In this document: piece after piece, positions 1 through 10,932 of the stretch | Layout of the letters: each line of letters opens with the position of its first letter | Numbering within the stretch: position 1 is the stretch's first letter | Assembly (NCBI GenBank): GCA_030765045.1 | Contig: CM060965.1 | Coordinates: 21,301,585-21,365,584 of the forward strand | Reading direction: 5' to 3' | Length of the DNA stretch: 64,000 bases | Source of the DNA: Tenodera sinensis | Taxonomy: Eukaryota; Arthropoda; Insecta; Mantodea; Mantidae | Notes under the pieces: generated by a model | What the model saw: the letters and a program-made list of their open reading frames with translations, nothing else | What the model was told of the DNA's origin: nothing | The model's database searches: none | Position numbers and translations under genes: made by a program

Positions 1-84
1 TCTACATTATGTCATGTGTATTGCAGGTTGCATGTTGAGACGTCATACTGATACCTCATTGAGTACATGTTTGCCGATGCCTGT
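1..84. other. Unassigned edge sequence inside the STAT intron
   Basis: No gene or recognisable repeat is seen before the dispersed repeat that begins at about 85. The stretch lies downstream of the STAT first coding exon on the minus strand and is therefore probably intronic. Confidence 0.4.
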
Positions 85-437
85 CCTACTATACAAAAAA
101 ATGAAGATCTCACTAAAACACACAATTTATGTCTAAACACATTTTTTGGTAGAGTGAACCATTTTGGAGATATTCCTTGCTATTTGTGTCAGTTTCGGAA
201 AACTTAAAACTTTCGTGAAATGGAACATTGTTATTCATTTTTTTATATGTTAAGCGTGCAAAGAGAACGGTATCTCAAAGCTTTAAAAGATTTGACTATC
301 ACTCAAAGCCTACTGGAAATAAGCAATAAGATAATTTGTACAAATGTTTATCCCAAGTAACATGAAGATAGAGGAATACGAGTTTGTAAGAATAGTACAA
401 GAGTAGAGAAAGTCATGTGAGTGCAACACATCAGATT
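85..437 (+). repeat. Family A dispersed repeat, 3' part
   Basis: This matches the second half of the full copy at 36123-36927. Shared blocks include the one reading GAGATATTCCTTG and the terminal block GAGTGCAACACATCAGATTT. Other copies lie at 5386-6720 (interrupted), 61878-62351 and, inverted, 55850-58995. No coding potential was found. The class of element is unknown. Confidence 0.8.
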
Positions 438-1723
438 TTTTTTTCAGGTAAAAATTATTAATGTATGATAGCAAAGGTGTAAAAAGGTTTTTCCAAATTT
501 CCTTCCACTTCTTTGAGTTATAATATTCTTGTAACAATATATTTACTGTTTTGATTCATTTGGTCCAATTATCTGAGTTTATGCTTTTTATTGTTCTCTT
601 TTCACTGTCCAGATCCACTTATTCCTCACTTTCCTTATCCCTATATGGCCAGGTGTGACATTTGACACAATTATGTTTTGCTAAGGTTTGGGATTTCTTC
701 ACCGGCTTTTTCCTCCCCCTAATTTCTTGCTATGTTGACCTTCAGCAATAAAATACAAATATTTAGAGCTGCTTTAATGGTAAATATACATTTTTGCAAA
801 AAAAAAAAAAAAAAAAAAACTTATTTTTAATAAGAATAAGAAAAAAAGTCCATGCAACTGCAGTCAAATGTAATCCAGTCAACTTCCAAGTATGTCATTG
901 CACCATTTATTTCACTTGGGCCCTCCCCATCCTTTACCACAGGCACATTCGACTGCAGTTGCTGGGATTCGAGCTAATGGCATTAAGTCTTCCAATGGTT
1001 GGCCAGTCCACTACTTATTGCTCTAATATCACGGCCATTCAAAGCGCTTTGGTTGTGATGCCTGTGAAAGGGATATGAAAACCAGTTTTGTAAATAAGAG
1101 GAACAGTGGTATATACAGCAAAATAATTCGGACAATAGAGGTTCCTACTATCTTTACAAAACAGCTATTTTTCTATATATTTTACACTACTTCTGATCTA
1201 TAAACTCTATTTTCAAAATTTCTGTTTCTTTACATAAAAATATCAATCTTTCTTCTCCGATTTGCATTCCTATGATCTGTCAATAGATTGCAATAAATCT
1301 TTCAGTTCATCCTCCTGTTTGCTCCAATTGATCAGCAATTGTCTTACTAATATTTTACTTTGCATCCCTCATTGAATTACCCCTTATTCCTCTCCAGCCC
1401 TTCACATAACACAGTTTAACTTCTTTCTCAATTTAATTTTCCTTTGCACTAACATATTTCCCCACAACTTGAACCAAATACTTGCTTAAATTCAATTACA
1501 ATGTTTCACTTTCCATTTGAATATGCTATATTTGTTTTCACATATTTCTTCTTCATTATAGAACATCTGTTCTGAATGTTTTAAGGCCTACAACCACTGG
1601 AAAGTCATCACTTTCTACACTTAAATTCATTACTTTGTTACTTAGCATTTACAAGCACTGTCCCAGAAGTACCCAACCTAACAAAGAAAGCACAAACATT
1701 TTAGTTCTTTACATAGTCTTTCG
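438..1723. other. Non-coding intron sequence, no gene seen
   Basis: AT-rich DNA with a poly-A run of about 20 at 799-818. The open frames here are short and contain no recognisable motif. Nothing resembles STAT exon 2 on the minus strand, although a short diverged exon could be missed by eye. Confidence 0.4.
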
Positions 1724-1800
1724 GCTGGCCCCGTAGCGCAGTTGGTAGAGCACCTGCCTGCTAGCAAGGGGTCCCAGGTTCGATTCCCGGCAGGATATGA
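1724..1800 (+). repeat. tRNA-derived SINE head
   Basis: The segment has tRNA-like A and B boxes (TAGCGCAGTTGGTAGAGC and GGTTCGATTCC) and runs on into a short non-tRNA body. The two halves of the would-be acceptor stem do not pair and there is no terminator, so it reads as a SINE fragment and not as a working tRNA gene. It abuts a different SINE at 1851. Confidence 0.6.
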
Positions 1801-1850
1801 ATTTTTCTCCAGCCAGGATTATTCCTCATCCTTCTGAATCTGGAAGTATA

Positions 1851-2205
1851 ATGGTGGCACCATGGCTGAGTGGTTAGACCGCTCGCCTACCACCTAGGCA
1901 GGACCTACATGTGGTATTCGTTGTGGACAAAGCAACGTCTGGGCGGGTGTTCTCCGGTTTCCCTTGCCATTCATTCCACCAATTGCTCCATTATCACCCT
2001 TCCAATCACCCATTTCGCCTGCATTTCATATCATCCTCTTCCTCACTATCATACCTGGTGCTTGGCTGACCACCTGCTTCCAGGTCTTCACTCTGTCTGG
2101 TCCATAGGTCCCTCTGCTCCCTGACAGGCGTCTGATTCTAGGCTGGCTTATGAGTCCTAGGGGGCATAAGTCCTACATAAGCGGAGGGTAATCATGGAAA
2201 GAAAG
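1851..2205 (+). repeat. SINE family B, about 350 bp
   Basis: The tRNA-like head contains GGCTGAGTGGTTAGACCG and the block GCCTACCACCTAGGCAG. The body and tail (GGTCTTCACTCTGTCTGGTCC, then CATAAGCGGAGGGTAATCA) are shared with 22913-23250. Two independent diverged copies with the same ends support a SINE. The B box of this copy is damaged. Confidence 0.8.
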
Positions 2206-2214
2206 AAACATAAT

Positions 2215-2800
2215 CTTTCAGCTAAATACACTTTACCCACAAAGCTCACTAGCTTTGATACCCTGGTTCATAGTGAGAACCGTCAAGCTCTGCAAAACAA
2301 AAATTAGCTGCAGATTCCACCTCTTCATTATTGACAAATCTTTTACCACCAAACCATTTCTTCAAGTTTAGAAACAGAAAATAATTAGAGGGGGTTAAAT
2401 TTGATGAATAGGGTGCATGAGTAAGCAATTCAAACTTTAATCATTGATTTTGGCCATTGCAATAACGGATGTGTGAAGTGGTGCATTGTCTTGATGAAAT
2501 AAAACTCTTTTTCACTAAATGTGGCCATTTTTGCATGATTTCATCTCTCAAATGCTGCAACAAGCTGGCATAATACTCGCCATTGATTGCTTTTCCTTTT
2601 TGGGATAATTAATTAAAATTGTCCTATGTGCATCCTAAAAAATTGACGCCATGACTTTGTCTGCATATGGAACTGTCTTTGTCTTCCTTGGAGCCAATTC
2701 TCCCAAACTCAATCCACTGCTTTAACTGTTCCGCTGTGAAGCAATGGGCCCATGGTTATGAGCAATCCACAAAACGTTTCGGGAGTTGGCTTCACAACAC
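2215..2800 (-). pseudogene. Mariner transposase remnant, copy 1
   Basis: Translated on the minus strand, this stretch gives broken pieces of a mariner (DD34D) transposase. A catalytic-core-like block reads FIKTMHHFTHPLLQWPKS, where the family has a conserved HQDNA motif followed by threonine/serine and a long helix. It is preceded by a piece resembling the region before a PKRKS-containing linker. Several stops and frameshifts interrupt it. The 2540-2760 part is closely related to 25400-25640, so both belong to one old family. It sits in the STAT intron and cannot encode an active enzyme. Confidence 0.65.
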
Positions 2801-4710
2801 AAAAAGGTAGCTAATTGTTGTCACTGTCAGATAATTAGTCCAAGATTTGAGAGATTTTTGTGGCATTAAATCTTGAGAATGCGGATAACGAGCAGCTGAA
2901 AATCAATATTTCTATACTCGGGCAGCAGTTTTAAAGGTATAATAAACCAATTTTTCACCAGGCTTTAGGTTAACACCGACTTATCAGCATCTGATATTAA
3001 TATGTTTACACTATATGTTTAGTCGTGGACCATACATTGCCTGTCTCAAATTACTTATATCAGTCACATCTACAATCTCTTGAGTTATTTCAGTGTAGTT
3101 CATTAACATCCTGTATATGCGAGCACTAAGACATGTGCTTGCACATCACTGAACTGCTCCTTTTGGGACTGGAAGTTCTTCTTGAAATACTACACAATAA
3201 GGTGCCAGTTGAAACATTGTCGATAAAAATTCTTGGTTATCTTCATTAACTATAAAGGCACATCCTACTGTTAACCATCACAAGAAGAAAAGAGGGGGCT
3301 TGAACTGTTAATCTGCTCATGTAGCCAATTAATTTACTAAGAAATGTGTGTATGTAATCGCCCATTCTGCCAGATCTAATGTGCAAACGAGGATTTCTCA
3401 GACTCGAACTTGCACGAGACTACTGGACATGAGGAAGTTATCTCACAGAACTAGCTACGTACACATTCTACTCTGGAGTCTGGCTAAAACCTGGTCCTGG
3501 CCAATTGAATACAAGTGGCTTAGGCCCTAGCCTCCCATTTAGGTGAAGCCAAAACCACAGCAGTGTACTGGGAATGTGCACCCTTCCTGAAAACAGGACA
3601 AACCAGTTTCAACTCTTAACCAACCACCAACACGAGCCTCTGTGTGGTTGGATGCTTTGCATGACTCCCTCATCACAAGGAGCCCAAACCAAAGAAGTCA
3701 GGATGGCTCTGGATTCCCATGGTGTGCCAAACCTGTACCTGCAGTTGCATGCCCCTGGGAGCTAGTGTTACGAAAATCAACAGTTGCATTTACATAAACT
3801 GCTTCAGCACAATCCCAGGTTTTTAAATACATTTAAAACCTGGGACTTAAAGTATAGTAGAAGCCCAAAATACAGCAGATTCGGATTTAACTTGGGTAAA
3901 ATTATGTACCCATTAAAAATATTGTAGTTAATTATTTTATTTTGAAAGTTGAGAAAAAATATTCTGCAAACAGTAGTTCTGCAGGTAACTTTCGTCAACA
4001 CTCCTGTGCATTGATACTGACCGGTGCATTCTAGAAAAGTAATGGCATGTGAAAACAATAATTTTATACTGCACTTCTATAAGGGTTCAAAATTATACCT
4101 GCGACGTACAGTATTCTTATAACTTGGGAAAGTTGAAGTATGCTTCCAGACTGAATCAAACAAGGGCATCAAAATGTCACATAAGCGGAAAATACATTCA
4201 GCTGGAGAAAAAATAAAATTATTGGTCATGTGAAAAGGGTAGAAACAAAGGTAAGCTTGCTCCATATCAAACAACACAGAGAGACAAAACATAAGTGTCT
4301 CACACAAAGCTTAATTTTTTAAGACAAAGCAAAATTAGGTTAGTGTAAAATACGAACAGTATAATACAAATCAAGACTGATTACAGGACTGGAATACATC
4401 CCCAGTATAACCAGTGAATAATTTTAAAAGTACATACTTTAGTACTATAGAGTTTAATACTGTAATTTATTATTGTTTGCATATTTTATTCCTCCAACTG
4501 TGCAACATTGATTTTTTGTCCTTTGTAGTGTTACATCCGTATATACCATGGTAAGGTTATAACGCAGGGGTAAGGATATCTCCCAATAACCATGTTATTT
4601 CAGTCTTCTATTGTACTGACGACTGTAAGCCGCCCTTTGGGTATGTATCTCAACTATAAGATTCACTTGTGGTCAAGCAGGAAAACACAAATCAGTTAAG
4701 GAGTTTAATG
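2801..4710. other. Intron sequence with a possible pogo N-terminal fragment
   Basis: No gene is supported. On the plus strand near 4170-4260 a short frame (KMSHKRKIHSAGEKIKLLVM) resembles the N-terminal helix-turn-helix of pogo/Tigger transposases, suggesting a decayed DNA transposon. A small hairpin lies at 3814-3846 (CCCAGGTTTT paired with AAAACCTGGG). The rest is unassigned. Confidence 0.35.
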
Positions 4711-4805
4711 TTGTCATAGTAGCTCAGCAGTTAGAGTTGAGCGCAAGATCCCTGGTTCAAATCCGGGCTATGACATTGAATTTTTCAATCGTGATTCTAC
4801 CCCAC
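4711..4805 (+). repeat. SINE family S copy (tRNA head plus start of body)
   Basis: The head reads TAGCTCAGCAGTTAGAG and ends with the B box GGTTCAAATCC. The family S junction GACATTGAATTTTTCA and a body start resembling TTCTACC follow. The complete family is seen at 60640-60830 and 60975-61075. Confidence 0.7.
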
Positions 4806-4980
4806 AAACTGCAGATCATTTTTACCAAACAAGAAGTATAAAAACAAATGTTCTAATTATGCTCTTAGCTGAGACTCTGGAATATGTACGTACATGCTCC
4901 AACAAATTTAACACATAACTTTTACAGTGCTGTATTTATTTTTACTATCAACTCAGCTTTTAATTTCTAAGAATACTTAC

Positions 4981-5134
4981 CACATTTTTTCTTCTATCCA
5001 GGCTGCTAAGAAGTGCCGGACCTCAATGGGGAAGTGCTCCCCATACACAGCACGCACTTGCTGGAGTGCATCTCCTTGGAGCTGCTGTGCCTTAGCCCAC
5101 AGGGACATCGGGTTGCAGTCCGCTTCGGAGCAAC
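4981..5134 (-). CDS. STAT: STAT transcription factor, first coding exon
   Basis: The exon has an acceptor (TTTGTAG) at its 5' edge and a perfect donor (GTAAGTATT) at 4980-4971. The ATG is at 5108-5106. It encodes 42 residues, beginning MSLWAKAQQLQGDALQQVRA and followed by a block containing YGEHFPIEVRHFLAAWIEE. This is the start of the STAT N-terminal interaction domain, most like STAT5-type vertebrate proteins and insect Stat92E. The exon ends with TG, so the expected tryptophan codon is split across the intron. STAT proteins are phosphorylated by JAK kinases, dimerise and activate transcription. The 26 bases before the ATG are 5' UTR, and the acceptor shows that at least one upstream non-coding exon exists. 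The remaining coding exons lie beyond position 1 or are not recognisable here. Confidence 0.93.
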
Positions 5135-5385
5135 CTACAAAGTGTACAACTTAAATTACAATCAACATTTTTTCAAAATGAAAGCAGTGCTACTGTATTG
5201 AATGCAGAGATTCCTTTCTTCTCACTGTTCCTCCATCTCTAACCTTAAGCCCTATCTTGTGCAACTTAGAAGAAATGTAACTTTTTGAAAACTGGTAATA
5301 AAATTGCTCTGAGGTGCTAATAAAAATTAAAATGCAAGTAAAACATAAGACAGACAACAGGAGTTTCTTTTTACTTCTTCTACTA
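5135..5385. other. STAT upstream intron
   Basis: Non-coding sequence just 5' of the STAT coding exon on the minus strand. It should lie between that exon and an unidentified non-coding first exon. No feature was recognised. Confidence 0.4.
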
Positions 5386-5844
5386 CATATAGTAGGATAA
5401 GTATTGTGTTCAACCTAAAATTTTGATATTTCACCGGAAATATATGATTTGAAGCCCTGAATCCAAAAAACAAAAAAGGGATTTTTAGAAAAAGATCCTA
5501 TGTGTGTCTGTGAACAGCATAACTCAAAAATGAAAAGTCAGTTAAAAACCATATCTTGCGACATGATTTTGAAGAAAATTCCTCTAATCTAAATTACCCT
5601 TTATCTGGAAAAAATTACGAAAACTTTGATTTTATAAAAAATGGCTAACAATTTTGATTAAAATGCAATATGTTGAAGATATTTTTATGTCAAATGAAAT
5701 GTATATTTTAAACTTTCTGGCTATAGCCCATGTAGTCCTCTTAGCCTTGATAACTTTTGTATAACTGGTAAACCACAAAAGATAAGACCAACTCTTACTG
5801 TACAAAAAATGTAGATCTCATTAAAACACAGAATTTATTTCATA
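5386..5844 (+). repeat. Family A dispersed repeat, 5' half
   Basis: The segment starts at TAGGATAAGTATTGTGTTC and includes AACAGCATAACTCAAAAATG, matching 36123-36600. The copy is broken by the pogo-type element that follows. It resumes at about 6621, where CATTTCTGAGATATTGCTTG matches the equivalent part of the full copy. Confidence 0.8.
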
Positions 5845-6394
5845 CAGTAGAACCTGTTATCCGAAACACTTTTAACCGAAATACCATTTAACCAAAATGA
5901 CCAACTGAAAAAAAAAAAAATGCATTGTCTTTATTGCACTATATTTTACACATATGAAATTTAACACAGTGCTGTATATAGCGAGTGAAGAAAGGAATTT
6001 CCGAACCGAAATATTCAATGCCTTAGAGGTAAGTATAATTTCACAACACAGTATAAAGTATGGGTTACAAAATTAGCATAAAATTCATGCACACATACCA
6101 GTTTTCTCACAAAGTTTTTTTTTTTAAATATTTTCAGATAGCATTACGGTTCGTCAAAAGATGTGACGAATCAAAGCCTTCTGACGTTTTGCTAATGAAA
6201 TGGGGGTGTGACATTGCACCTAGAAAATGTCTCGAAAAGAAACAACAAAAGAAAATAGAGGATTTTCCCAAAAAAAAGGTAGTATTGTACTGTGATTATA
6301 AACCAATAAAAATACATTAATCATTATCCAAAATTTTTGTTATCCGAAGCCCCCCCCCCCCCCCCCTTTGTTTCGGTTAAGAGAGGTTCTACTA
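5845..6394 (+). mobile_element. Pogo/Tigger-type DNA transposon, internally deleted
   Basis: The ends are inverted (CAGTAGAACCTGTTATCCGAA on the left, TTCGGTTAAGAGAGGTTCTACTA on the right) and TA dinucleotides flank both sides, the pogo/Tigger signature. On the plus strand at 6138-6280 a frame containing RFVKRCDESKPSDVLLMKWG, followed by a lysine-rich KKQQKKIEDF motif, matches the usual C-terminal end of Tigger transposases. The helix-turn-helix and catalytic regions are missing, so at about 550 bp it is a non-autonomous remnant. It is inserted inside a family A repeat. A run of 18 or more C residues lies just inside its right end. Confidence 0.85.
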
Positions 6395-6404
6395 TATTCA
6401 TTTT

Positions 6405-6620
6405 TCAAAGTTCTAAGGCTTTCACGGCCAGTGTCAATACTAGATGCAATATTAACCGGGCTTGTGGGCCGTGGTCTATTGGGTTTCTTCTTCTTCCCAA
6501 ACGTTTCGTCTGCGACTACAGCAGACTGAAGATGTCTGCCGTAGGCGCAGACGAAACATTTGGGAAGAAGAAGGAACCCAATAGACCACGGCCCACAAGC
6601 CCGGTTAATATTGCATCTAG
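6405..6620. mobile_element. Palindromic Penelope-like insert 1
   Basis: The arms at 6437-6514 and 6546-6623 are near-perfect inverted repeats of 78 bp around a 31-bp centre. The insert is flanked by the direct repeat TATATTCATTTT (6393-6404 and 6621-6632), as expected of a target-site duplication. On the plus strand at 6526-6557 lies CTGAAGA, then a 6-bp stem GTCTGC/GCAGAC, then GAAAC, resembling a hammerhead ribozyme core of the kind known in Penelope-like elements, with one extra T. Assignment to Penelope rests on that motif and on similarity of form to 48.4-50.0 kb. No protein is encoded. Confidence 0.55.
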
Positions 6621-6720
6621 TATATTCATTTTCTTTGCTAAGCTCAGCATTTCTGAGATATTGCTTGTTATTACTTTCAAGTTTCAAGCTTTTGTATATT
6701 TCTTTAGTCTACTAAATATA
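6621..6720 (+). repeat. Family A repeat, continuation after two insertions
   Basis: The stretch CATTTCTGAGATATTGCTTG and the following TTTCAAG-rich sequence match about 36600-36660 of the full copy. This places the pogo element and the palindrome as later insertions into one family A copy. Confidence 0.6.
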
Positions 6721-6741
6721 CTAAGCAGAGGAAGTATTGTA

Positions 6742-7096
6742 CAGTGTGCGCACAAAGTCTGTATACCCCTGTACTAAATTTAAAATTACGTGAGTAAATA
6801 TGTCTTTTTGAGGTTGGTATATATTCATATTATTCTCCTATCAAATACCCATTGTTGACGACTTCAATTGTTTTATTGTTGTCGCTCTTATGATAACAAA
6901 CTAACAAATCTTATGAATCAAATTAGTTGATGCCAAGATATTGAGAAAGAATGGCTGATACAAGTGATTACATAATTGAGGAACGCTTAGTGTCAGCTGT
7001 GTGGGTTCATGAGCGTCAAATTGGCAAATCAATTAAAAATGTCATGGACGATTTGTTTGCATGGTTTGTGAAAGCAGCACCAACAAAGAAGACGTG
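6742..7096 (+). pseudogene. Tc1/mariner-like transposase N-terminus, truncated
   Basis: An open frame from 6951 reads MADTSDYIIEERLVSAVWVH, continues with ERQIGKSIKNVMDDL and ends near AAPTKKT. It resembles the N-terminal helix-turn-helix of the Tc1/mariner-like transposases common in arthropods, where a PTKKT motif ends the first helical domain. A terminal-repeat-like start (CAGTGTGCGCACAAAGTCTG, preceded by TA) sits at 6742. The frame then runs into SINE sequence, so the catalytic domain is absent. Confidence 0.6.
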
Positions 7097-7195
7097 CAAT
7101 TTATTTATGCCAACAAGCTTATTGCTGAAGATCCGTGGTTCAAATCCTGGCTATGGCATTGAATTTTTCAGTCCTGATTCCACCTCATTTAATGG
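7097..7195 (+). repeat. SINE family S, foldback form with internal deletion
   Basis: It begins with the inverted end ATTTATTTATGCCAACAAGC and continues directly into the B box GGTTCAAATCC and the family S junction GGCATTGAATTTTTCAG. The layout of inverted tail and then tRNA head matches 21118, 35636 and 60430. Confidence 0.65.
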
Positions 7196-8012
7196 GGAGC
7201 TTTAAAATGTGCAATTATTAAACTTAAAAGTTGATGGAATTACTTTCTTGCTCCAAACAACAGGTGTATGTTATTAGAGATGAAAGTGAAAGATGTACAT
7301 TCTCTTGCTCCTGCAATTTGTTGATTATTCTCAAATTAAACTGTTCATTAATGGTTTGAAGGTGGATGTATCTTAATCACCTGTTATTTTTATTAGTTCT
7401 TGTTCCTGGACCCCAACAGGACACATGCAAATGTCAGTTGCTGTATCAATTATTTTGCTCAAGGAAGTTATGTGCAGAGGTATGTTTTGCAAACTTTAAC
7501 TCTGAAACCTGCAAATAAATTTGTGTTGGCAACATTGACCAGAAGCCCTAGATTATTGGCAGAAAGCTGTTGATTATCAGGACCATGAGTTAAATAGTCA
7601 ATATAATTGTTCAAAAGCAAAATGGAACCTTTCTATTAGCAACCTGTGGAATATAGCATGAATAGTACAGCTATTTTTAGACCTGGCAAATGACCTTGCT
7701 AGGATTTGCATGAGTGATGTCATGCAAAATGATGGTGGGGGTAACGGCTCAGTTTCATAAATGAAGAGACTGCTGATAATGCAAGCGAGCATTATACTTA
7801 AACACACACTACTGCAATGTTGATTACACGGAAGTCAGAGATACTAACCTAACATCCCTATGGCCTTATAAAGTAAACTCGACAATAAACCACTGCACAA
7901 CTTTCTGCCATTTGCCACATCTTAAAAAATACCTCTGTAAATGTAAATATAAGATTAACCACATTAAAACAACGGGTAAACTTCCGCAAGCCAACCCCGT
8001 CGAAAAAAAGAA
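7196..8012. other. Upstream non-coding DNA, nothing recognised
   Basis: No exon, RNA gene or identifiable repeat was found. Short open frames on either strand show no conserved motif. Confidence 0.4.
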
Positions 8013-8426
8013 TTTTTTATCCCAAAATATTTGTTAGGCCTTATAAATATGTACCCAAAATTCTAGCTTCCAAAATTGGCTCCAACTGCCAAAAAAATTC
8101 CCAAAGTTCTGCAAAAAACTGACAATTATAAAGATAACGCTCACGAAAAGACATTGAAATGCAGTTTCTGTACACTTTGCCTCTTCTCTCCTCTACACCC
8201 TCCTTGTCCCTCACCTTTCTTTTTATCCCAAAATATTTGTTAGGCCTTATAAATATGTACCCAAAATTCTAGCTTCCAAAATTGGCTCCAACTGCCAAAA
8301 AAATTCCCAAAGTTCTGCAAAAAACTGACAATTATAAAGATAACGCTCACGAAAAGACATTGAAATGCAGTTTCTGTACACTTTGCCTCTTCTCTCCTCT
8401 ACACCCTCCTTGTCCCTCACCTTTCT
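8013..8426. repeat. 206-bp direct tandem duplication
   Basis: Two head-to-tail copies (about 8013-8218 and 8219-8426) match base for base over the compared length, including TTGTTAGGCCTTATAAATAT and TCTCCTCTACACCCTCC. The identity implies a recent duplication or gene conversion. No coding content is seen. Confidence 0.9.
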
Positions 8427-10380
8427 CGATTTGATCCTCGAATGTAAAAAGCTAAGCTACACGTAATCTAACCAAAGCTAAGCTAAGCTAAGCTAACATG
8501 GCACTCCCAAACATTAGCAGTCGTAGTAAACAGTCTTCTACTACAGGTGACCAAGTCGACAATAAATATCTTTCTCTGATGCAATGTTGGGGCCTTTTTT
8601 TGACTATGGGGAACACTCTAGAGTAACTTTTATACCGTTTCAATGCCATTTGATTAACTTTTGACAGGGTTGGTCTGCAGAAGTATGGCCAAAACAACAC
8701 TGAAACTTAGGGAAAAAGCAGAGATGGAGCTACACTCAACTACAAATATATGTTCAAAATAATGTTTGCAACTTTAACTTCCCAATACAACTGGAATAAA
8801 ACAACTGACACATGCAAAGAAGAGCAGAAATATGGAACAGTTCTTTTGCAAGATAGAGCATGAACCTGATCAAATCAAGCCCAAAGGCCCAATTTTAAAA
8901 CTTTTAGTTACAAATCAAGTGATGCCAGCAACAATCCCCATGAATAGTGCAAGAGCTGTTTGCATATGATCTGCATACAAGCAAAATATGGTTAAAATTG
9001 CATATGCGCAAAACACTTTTGTCACAAATATTTACACTAGGGAATCTTGGGTAGGTAGAATATTATCTTGAGTTAATAAGCAGTGGTTTACGAATATGCT
9101 GTTGCCTCATTAAAGTAATTGGGGGTGCACACCCTCTCTTTCAAGTGACCCAGTTAGGAGGTACCTTATTTCAAGCATACACATTACTAACTACATATAT
9201 AACTATAACTATCGTACTCTAAGTGTGAATTATTGTGAATTACATCTACTATTGCAAATTGTGCAATTAAAGAGCACCAATGTGCACGATAAACAATGGG
9301 AAGTGTTTTACCACATATGCAATCTTATCCACAAAATATTTTTAATTTGCTGTGTGCATCTTCCATATAATCATATTACTTCAAGGTAGATTAATTCCTA
9401 CCTAAAATAAACTGAATAAAGTTGCATCTTGACACAAAATAGTTATTCATCTGTAATGTATGCTGCATGTGAAGTTTATTCTTCCACATCTAAGTGGAAT
9501 CCTTAAATGAAGAGACACTATGTTTACCTACACAGAACTGCCAAATATATGCCTTATTCTGTTAACAAAGACCATCTGCATGTGAATAAATAAACAATTT
9601 GTCATGATCTGCTGAAATTGCACAAGAGGAAATAGCCAGCTGATTTACAAGGAAAAAGCTACATGTGTTGTGCATTAGGAAACAGTCAAAACCCTTCACT
9701 TTCACTTATCTATACGACCACATGCATTATGTCTTCTACACGTGTAATACAATAATACTCACTGGATTCGTATAAACAGGACGGTCTTTCTTTCATTTCT
9801 TCTGACATTATCAACCATTAAACAAAGAGCACCATCACAATTCGACAACGATCTTATCTTTGATAAACTGACAACGATGTGGGACGTTAAGGAGTAGTCA
9901 TATTCATTTTTCCAGAATCATATCTTCCAGGAAATCGCAGCTCGTTTTTAAGTTTACCGAGAAGTGCACACCCTCATTGTACCTGTTCGCCTTGCATGTC
10001 ACGTCGGGAAGTTAACTTATAATTATTTGATACAAGTGTCATTCGCGAATATGTTCGACTGTAACCTAATAAAGAAATTCATTACAAATTCATAATAGTT
10101 GTCCAACATATAGAATCAAAACAAAGTGGCTCAAACAACTAGATATATGCCTTGAAATAATATGACGCTTTGGTATTTAATGACAAACTTGGGAACATTA
10201 AATTATTTATGGGTTTTATGGATTATTATAGTAATTAACGACTTACCAAAATTTATTTGTGTGTTTGTTGTCACTCCAACAAAGAACTGTCAAAGATATG
10301 ACCAATATTATTTCTCCCAATATCAGTTCTTGAGAAATTATAGCATAAACGATCTGCAACACTTTTCCAGGAATTTTCGG
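8427..10380. other. STAT 5' region, non-coding
   Basis: A short run of AGCTA units lies at about 8477-8497. No coding exon is seen. A non-coding first exon of STAT (minus strand) should lie between here and the probable promoter at about 10.4 kb but cannot be placed by eye. Confidence 0.4.
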
Positions 10381-10932
10381 CTGTGAAAATGGCTAAATGG
10401 CAAATCACGTGACTCGGCGCATGCGTAATATTGATATGAAAATATTCAATGTACGAAGACAAATTGCCACCTTTACTTATTAATTTTCTTATGCTATTAA
10501 CTTTTATGTCAATAATCACTCATATTATTTATATATGTCCATTTTAATTAAGGTAATACATTTCAAAAGCTATAGATCTGTCGGGTTATAGTCTGTCAAA
10601 TCCCGAATGTGATCAACTTACCTTGTTACTCACCATTACTTACTATAATTCTCATAGTTGTCGATCGTATTCGTCATTCGTTAAACGCAAGAGCAGCAAG
10701 AGCATTAGTGGGATGCGAATTGATTGAAATTTAGTGCACTGCAAATGGTGAGTTCATTAATAAAGGTGAAGAGAAGGAATTCCGAAGTTAGAAGAGGTGA
10801 ATTGAAGAGTATCAGTCGCTGCGTGTTTCGTATAGAAGATAGTAACAAGACTGTGCTGTACTAGCGTCATTTTGTTTATTCAAATGCTTTAAGTATCCAT
10901 TAGTTTAGACAGATTGTTTTTGCTAGACTGCA
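10381..10932. promoter_or_regulatory. Probable bidirectional promoter of STAT and SNRNP27
   Basis: The region lies between the divergent STAT (minus) and SNRNP27 (plus) genes. It has more CpG than its surroundings and a cluster of known housekeeping-promoter motifs: a YY1-like AAAATGGC (10386-10393), an E-box in the palindrome TCACGTGA with core CACGTG (10406-10411), and an NRF1-like GCGCATGCGT (10417-10426). No TATA box stands at a fitting distance from the SNRNP27 ATG. The 5' UTR of SNRNP27 probably begins between about 10700 and 10880. Use of the promoter in both directions is an inference from gene layout. Confidence 0.5.

Noticed and set aside
1724..1797. tRNA gene
   Set aside because: The acceptor stem does not pair and a SINE-like body follows.
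8477..8497. Telomere-like short repeat
   Set aside because: The unit is AGCTA, not the insect TTAGG repeat, with only about four units.
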